Assembly: GCA_005773145.1 (NCBI GenBank)
Contig: SXHS01000297.1
Location: forward strand, 1 to 9,078
Source: Planctomycetaceae bacterium
GTDB lineage: Bacteria; Planctomycetota; Planctomycetia; Pirellulales; Pirellulaceae
Length of the DNA stretch: 9,078 nucleotides
Direction of reading: 5' to 3'
The position numbers and the translations under genes are program-made. Positions 6,071 through 9,078 of the stretch are shown here, in pieces; within the stretch, counting starts at the first letter, position 1; the number at the start of each line of letters is the position of its first letter. The notes under the pieces are model-generated. The model was not told the DNA's origin. It was given only the letters and a program-made list of their open reading frames with translations, and ran no database searches.

Positions 6071-6843
6071 TCGAAGTACGGCAGTTGACGAAAGCGTATC
6101 CGGATACTGGAGACGGGGCCTTTACCGCGTTGGATGCCGTCAGTTTGCAAGCGGGACGGGGTACGATTTATGGGCTGCTGGGGCCCAATGGAGCCGGTAA
6201 AACAACCCTGCTACGCATGCTGTGCACGGTGCTGAAGCCCACCAGCGGCACGGCGCTAATCCATGGTTTTGATATCACAGATCAACCCGAACAGGTTCGC
6301 TTTCAATTGGGGTTTGTTTCGCATAACACGGCCATCTACGATCGCATGACGGCCCGTGAAATGGTTCTCTACTTCGGCCGGTTGTATGGAATCCCGGACG
6401 AGACGTTGCGGGAACGCATGCACCACATTTTCGCCGATCTGCAGCTGCTCGAGTATCAGGATCGTTTGGGGAGCAAGCTGTCCACTGGCATGAAGCAGAA
6501 AGTTTCGATCGCCCGTGCGCTCGTGCATGATCCCCCCGTGTTGATATTCGACGAGGCGACCGTCGGCTTGGATGTGCTGGCGGCCCGCTCGCTGTTGGAC
6601 GTTGTGGCGAAACTGCGCGACCGTGGCAAGTGCATTCTGTTTTCCACGCACATCCTCCGCGAGGCAGAGCAACTCTGCGATCACTTGGGGATTCTGCATC
6701 GTGGTCGCCTGTTGGCGGAAGGAACGTTGCCCGACCTGTTGTGTGACCATCAGGAGCGCGATTTAGATGGTCTGTTCTTTGGCCTTATGGATCGGCATGA
6801 GCCAACCTTTCGCCGCGAGTTTGCCGAGTGGAGTTCCAAGTGA
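6067..6843 (+). CDS. ABC transporter ATP-binding protein, NatA-like (258 aa)
   Basis: This is the cytoplasmic ATPase of an ABC-2 type exporter. It shows Walker A GPNGAGKTT (39-47), signature LSTGMKQK (138-145), Walker B VLIFDE (158-163), D-loop GLDV (167-170) and the switch His in STHILREAE (193-201). Its whole make-up resembles the sodium exporter ATPase NatA. Two positions differ from the common pattern: the Q-loop region reads LGFVSHNTAIYDRM (81-94), without the usual Gln, and DEAT replaces DEPT after Walker B. I chose the ATG at 6067 because family homology starts at once (MIEVRQLTKAY); the frame is open upstream to 5773, but that part overlaps hisG and has no domain. The stop (6841-6843) is two bases before the permease ATG, and a GTG overlaps it, so the pair is translationally coupled. 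The exported substrate is unknown. Confidence 0.93.
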   Translation: MIEVRQLTKAYPDTGDGAFTALDAVSLQAGRGTIYGLLGPNGAGKTTLLRMLCTVLKPTSGTALIHGFDITDQPEQVRFQLGFVSHNTAIYDRMTAREMVLYFGRLYGIPDETLRERMHHIFADLQLLEYQDRLGSKLSTGMKQKVSIARALVHDPPVLIFDEATVGLDVLAARSLLDVVAKLRDRGKCILFSTHILREAEQLCDHLGILHRGRLLAEGTLPDLLCDHQERDLDGLFFGLMDRHEPTFRREFAEWSSK

Positions 6844-6845
6844 AA

Positions 6846-9078
6846 ATGCGTTGGCGCAATGTCAAATGGATTCTGCTTCGCGAGACACGTGACCAGTTGC
6901 GCGACCGACGCACGCTGTTCATGATTAGCGTACTCCCGTTGTTGCTCTACCCCCTTGTGGGCATGGCCTTCTTGCAGATGGCGCAGTTTCTGCGCGAGCA
7001 TCCCTCGCGGGTCTTGCTGATAGGTGCCAACCAGCTCCCTTTGATACCCCCTTTGGTCGTCGACGGACAGTTTGCCGAGGGGTTGTTGCCGGCGGTCCTG
7101 GGGGCTGAGTCCTTAGAGCTCACCTGCGCAGACCTTTCTCCTCAGGTGTCGCTCGAGGCGGAAGCGCGCCGAGTCCTGTCGGCGGCAGAGGCGGATGTGG
7201 TGGTTTATCTGCCAGCACCGACTGGCCTCTCGACGCCGACGTCCGATCTAGTGACCCACCCATCCCGTGATCAACGGGATGTGGGGCTCGGCCCTTGGCG
7301 GAATCCGCAATGGCAGCCACGGCTTTTTTATCATGCTGCGCGCGATCGGTCGCGGGTGGCTCACGATCGGCTCTGGCACGTGATGACGCGCTGGCGACAA
7401 CAGCTCAGTGAGCCCCAGGCGACTGCCGTCGCGGCCGGGACGCCTACGACACCAGCGGGCCCCCTTCGTGCGACGGATGTCGCCAGTTCAGTGCAACGTC
7501 GCAACCTTGTGTGGTCAAAAATCCTGCCGTTTATTTTGATGGTGTGGGCCCTCACAGGTGCGTTCTACCCAGCGGTGGACTTGTGCGCAGGGGAGAAGGA
7601 GCGCGGTACGCTTGAGACGTTGTTGAGCAGTCCGGCTCGTCGCGGCGAAATCGTCTGGGGAAAACTGCTGACCGTCATGTTGTTCAGCATGGCGACGTCC
7701 GTACTCAACCTGGCCAGCATGCTGATCACTTCGACGTTGGTGGCCAACCGATTGGCCGTGTCGTCGACTCAGCCGACGCCGTGGGCAATCGGGGTGCCTC
7801 CCTGGTCCGGCCTTGGCTGGTTGTTGGTCGCGTTGGTGCCGGTGGCCGCTTTGTTCAGTGCGTTGTCGTTGGCGTTGGCAGCTCAAGCGCGAAGTACGAA
7901 GGAGGGACAGTATTACTTGCTTCCCCTGCTGATACTGGCAATGCCCCTGCTGATCCTTCCCGTGCTCCCAGGTGTCGAGTTGGAACTGGGCACCAGTTTG
8001 ATTCCGCTGACTGGCATGCTGTTGTTGCTGCGCAAGTTGATGGAGGGTGAGCACCTGTCGTTGTTGCGCTTCGCGGTCCCCGTGTTGGTCGCAACTGGGA
8101 TCAGTTGCGGTCTGGCAATTCGTTGGGCCATTGACCAATTCAACGACGAACGCGTTCTCTTTCGCGAGAGCGAACGGTTTCAGCCTTGGCGTGAGCTGTG
8201 TTACCGCTTGCGGCATCGGAGGGAGATGCCACTGCCGAGTCTGGCCATTACTTGCGGAATGCTGATTCTCATCGGACGATTTTTGCTGGGCTTGTTGCTC
8301 CCGGCCCCCACGAATTGGTGGGAGTTTTCCGCCATGACGATGGCGACCATGGTGGGATTGATCGCGGCGGTGCCGACCTTGTTGGCAGTATTATTCACGA
8401 AACGTCCGTGGCGTTGCCTGGGTCTGAGTGCGCCCCCCGACTGGAGTATGGGCGTGGCGGTCCTGTTGGCGCTGGCGTTGCATCCATGGGTAGTGATCGC
8501 GGGCGAGTGGGTGCGAGACGTGTATCCGGCGCCTGACGGTATCATGCAAGGGCTGCAGGGCCTGTTGTCAGGGGTCACGGCCAATTGGCAGTTGTTTTGG
8601 GTCTTGGCATTGGTCCCGGCCATTTGCGAGGAATTGGCCTTTCGAGGGTTTTTGCTGTCGGGACTGCGGGCCTGGTCCAGACCCTGGCGGGCGATCGTGG
8701 TATCGAGCGTGTTCTTCGGTTTGGCCCATGGAGTCATCCAGCAATCCGTCATGGCCACTTTGCTGGGACTGGTGCTGGGGTTCATGGCCTTTCAGTCGCG
8801 CAGTATCTGGCCGGCAGTCGCCTTTCACGCCACCCACAATAGCCTACTGTTTGTCGGCCCACAGTGGCTGGCCCAATGGCAGCGGTGGTACCCCCAACTG
8901 GATTCCATCCTATCGATGCGGGATGGCCAATATCAATTTCACTGGTCCCTACTGTTGATGTCGGCGGTGGGGAGTCTGACCTTGTTGGCTTGGTTCCGTG
9001 GAGTCCGTGCGGTGGAGGGAGTGGCCGACCAACCCGCCTTGATTTCCCACCACGGCGCGTTGCCGGCCGCGCCTTCGA
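6846..9078 (+). CDS. ABC-2 type permease fused to a CPBP intramembrane metalloprotease domain (3' end outside window)
   Basis: The frame is open for 744 codons from the ATG at 6846 to the window end with no stop. A GTG two codons earlier (6840), overlapping the ATPase stop, is an alternative start. The first half is a NatB-like permease: helix 1 at about 24-47, a large non-cytoplasmic part (about 50-220), then LVWSKILPFILMVWALTGAFYP and the diagnostic GEKERGTLETLLSSP (249-263), followed by several helices to about 430. The second half, after a further group of helices from about 465, has all three CPBP (Abi) motifs: EELAFRG (Glu595, Glu596, Arg600), FFGLAHG (His628) and HATHN (His661, Asn665), so the metal-binding residues are intact. 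Permease plus CPBP in one chain is an architecture I associate with planctomycetes. The protease target and the transported molecule are unknown; a link between export and processing is inference. Confidence 0.9.
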   Translation, partial: MRWRNVKWILLRETRDQLRDRRTLFMISVLPLLLYPLVGMAFLQMAQFLREHPSRVLLIGANQLPLIPPLVVDGQFAEGLLPAVLGAESLELTCADLSPQVSLEAEARRVLSAAEADVVVYLPAPTGLSTPTSDLVTHPSRDQRDVGLGPWRNPQWQPRLFYHAARDRSRVAHDRLWHVMTRWRQQLSEPQATAVAAGTPTTPAGPLRATDVASSVQRRNLVWSKILPFILMVWALTGAFYPAVDLCAGEKERGTLETLLSSPARRGEIVWGKLLTVMLFSMATSVLNLASMLITSTLVANRLAVSSTQPTPWAIGVPPWSGLGWLLVALVPVAALFSALSLALAAQARSTKEGQYYLLPLLILAMPLLILPVLPGVELELGTSLIPLTGMLLLLRKLMEGEHLSLLRFAVPVLVATGISCGLAIRWAIDQFNDERVLFRESERFQPWRELCYRLRHRREMPLPSLAITCGMLILIGRFLLGLLLPAPTNWWEFSAMTMATMVGLIAAVPTLLAVLFTKRPWRCLGLSAPPDWSMGVAVLLALALHPWVVIAGEWVRDVYPAPDGIMQGLQGLLSGVTANWQLFWVLALVPAICEELAFRGFLLSGLRAWSRPWRAIVVSSVFFGLAHGVIQQSVMATLLGLVLGFMAFQSRSIWPAVAFHATHNSLLFVGPQWLAQWQRWYPQLDSILSMRDGQYQFHWSLLLMSAVGSLTLLAWFRGVRAVEGVADQPALISHHGALPAAPS

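Noticed and set aside
7515..8216. 233-codon frame antisense to the permease, very rich in Gln, His and Arg
   Set aside because: The composition is that of an antisense reading of Leu/Val-rich membrane helices; the sense strand has clear ABC-2 motifs.
6846..9078. A phage-defence or bacteriocin-immunity system based on the Abi/CPBP domain
   Set aside because: The family name alone does not show defence; no toxin, bacteriocin precursor or other defence gene is in the window.

Overview
This looks like chromosomal DNA from a planctomycete, probably of the Pirellula/Rhodopirellula type. The reasons are the moderately GC-rich sequence, a NatA-type ABC ATPase next to an ABC-2 permease fused to a CPBP protease, and an RTX-repeat protein, an arrangement I associate with that phylum. 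The assignment is inferred from gene content only. I see no rRNA, tRNA, insertion sequence, CRISPR array or phage gene.

Layout. Bases 1-87 (+) are the last 28 codons of a gene that ends like an ABC-F ATPase. It meets, stop codon against stop codon, a leftward block at 84-4312 (-). In transcription order this block holds a FemAB/CelD-like acyltransferase (4312-3128), a membrane acyltransferase-3 protein (3124-1892), a GNAT acetyltransferase (1852-1091) and, after a 107-base gap, an RTX calcium-binding repeat protein (983-84) that has probably lost its 5' part. The first three genes are 3 and 39 bases apart and look like one operon. I infer that it modifies cell-surface glycans or other envelope material.

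Bases 4313-4650 separate this block from a rightward block. The gap contains three or four consecutive perfect inverted repeats (about 4441-4595) and may encode a structured leader. Rightward come hisE (4651-4992) and hisG (5030-5887), enzymes of the second and first steps of histidine synthesis. After 179 bases come an ABC exporter ATPase (6067-6843) and its permease, fused to a CPBP-family intramembrane protease domain (6846 to beyond the window end). A 20-codon upstream reading frame (6008-6070) overlaps the ATPase start as ATGA.

Most genes belong to known families. The parts least explained are the structured 4441-4595 intergenic stretch, the damaged 5' end of the RTX gene, the C-terminal domain of the RTX protein, and the possible coupling leader before the ABC pair. 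I did not find convincing evidence for a wholly new multi-gene system.
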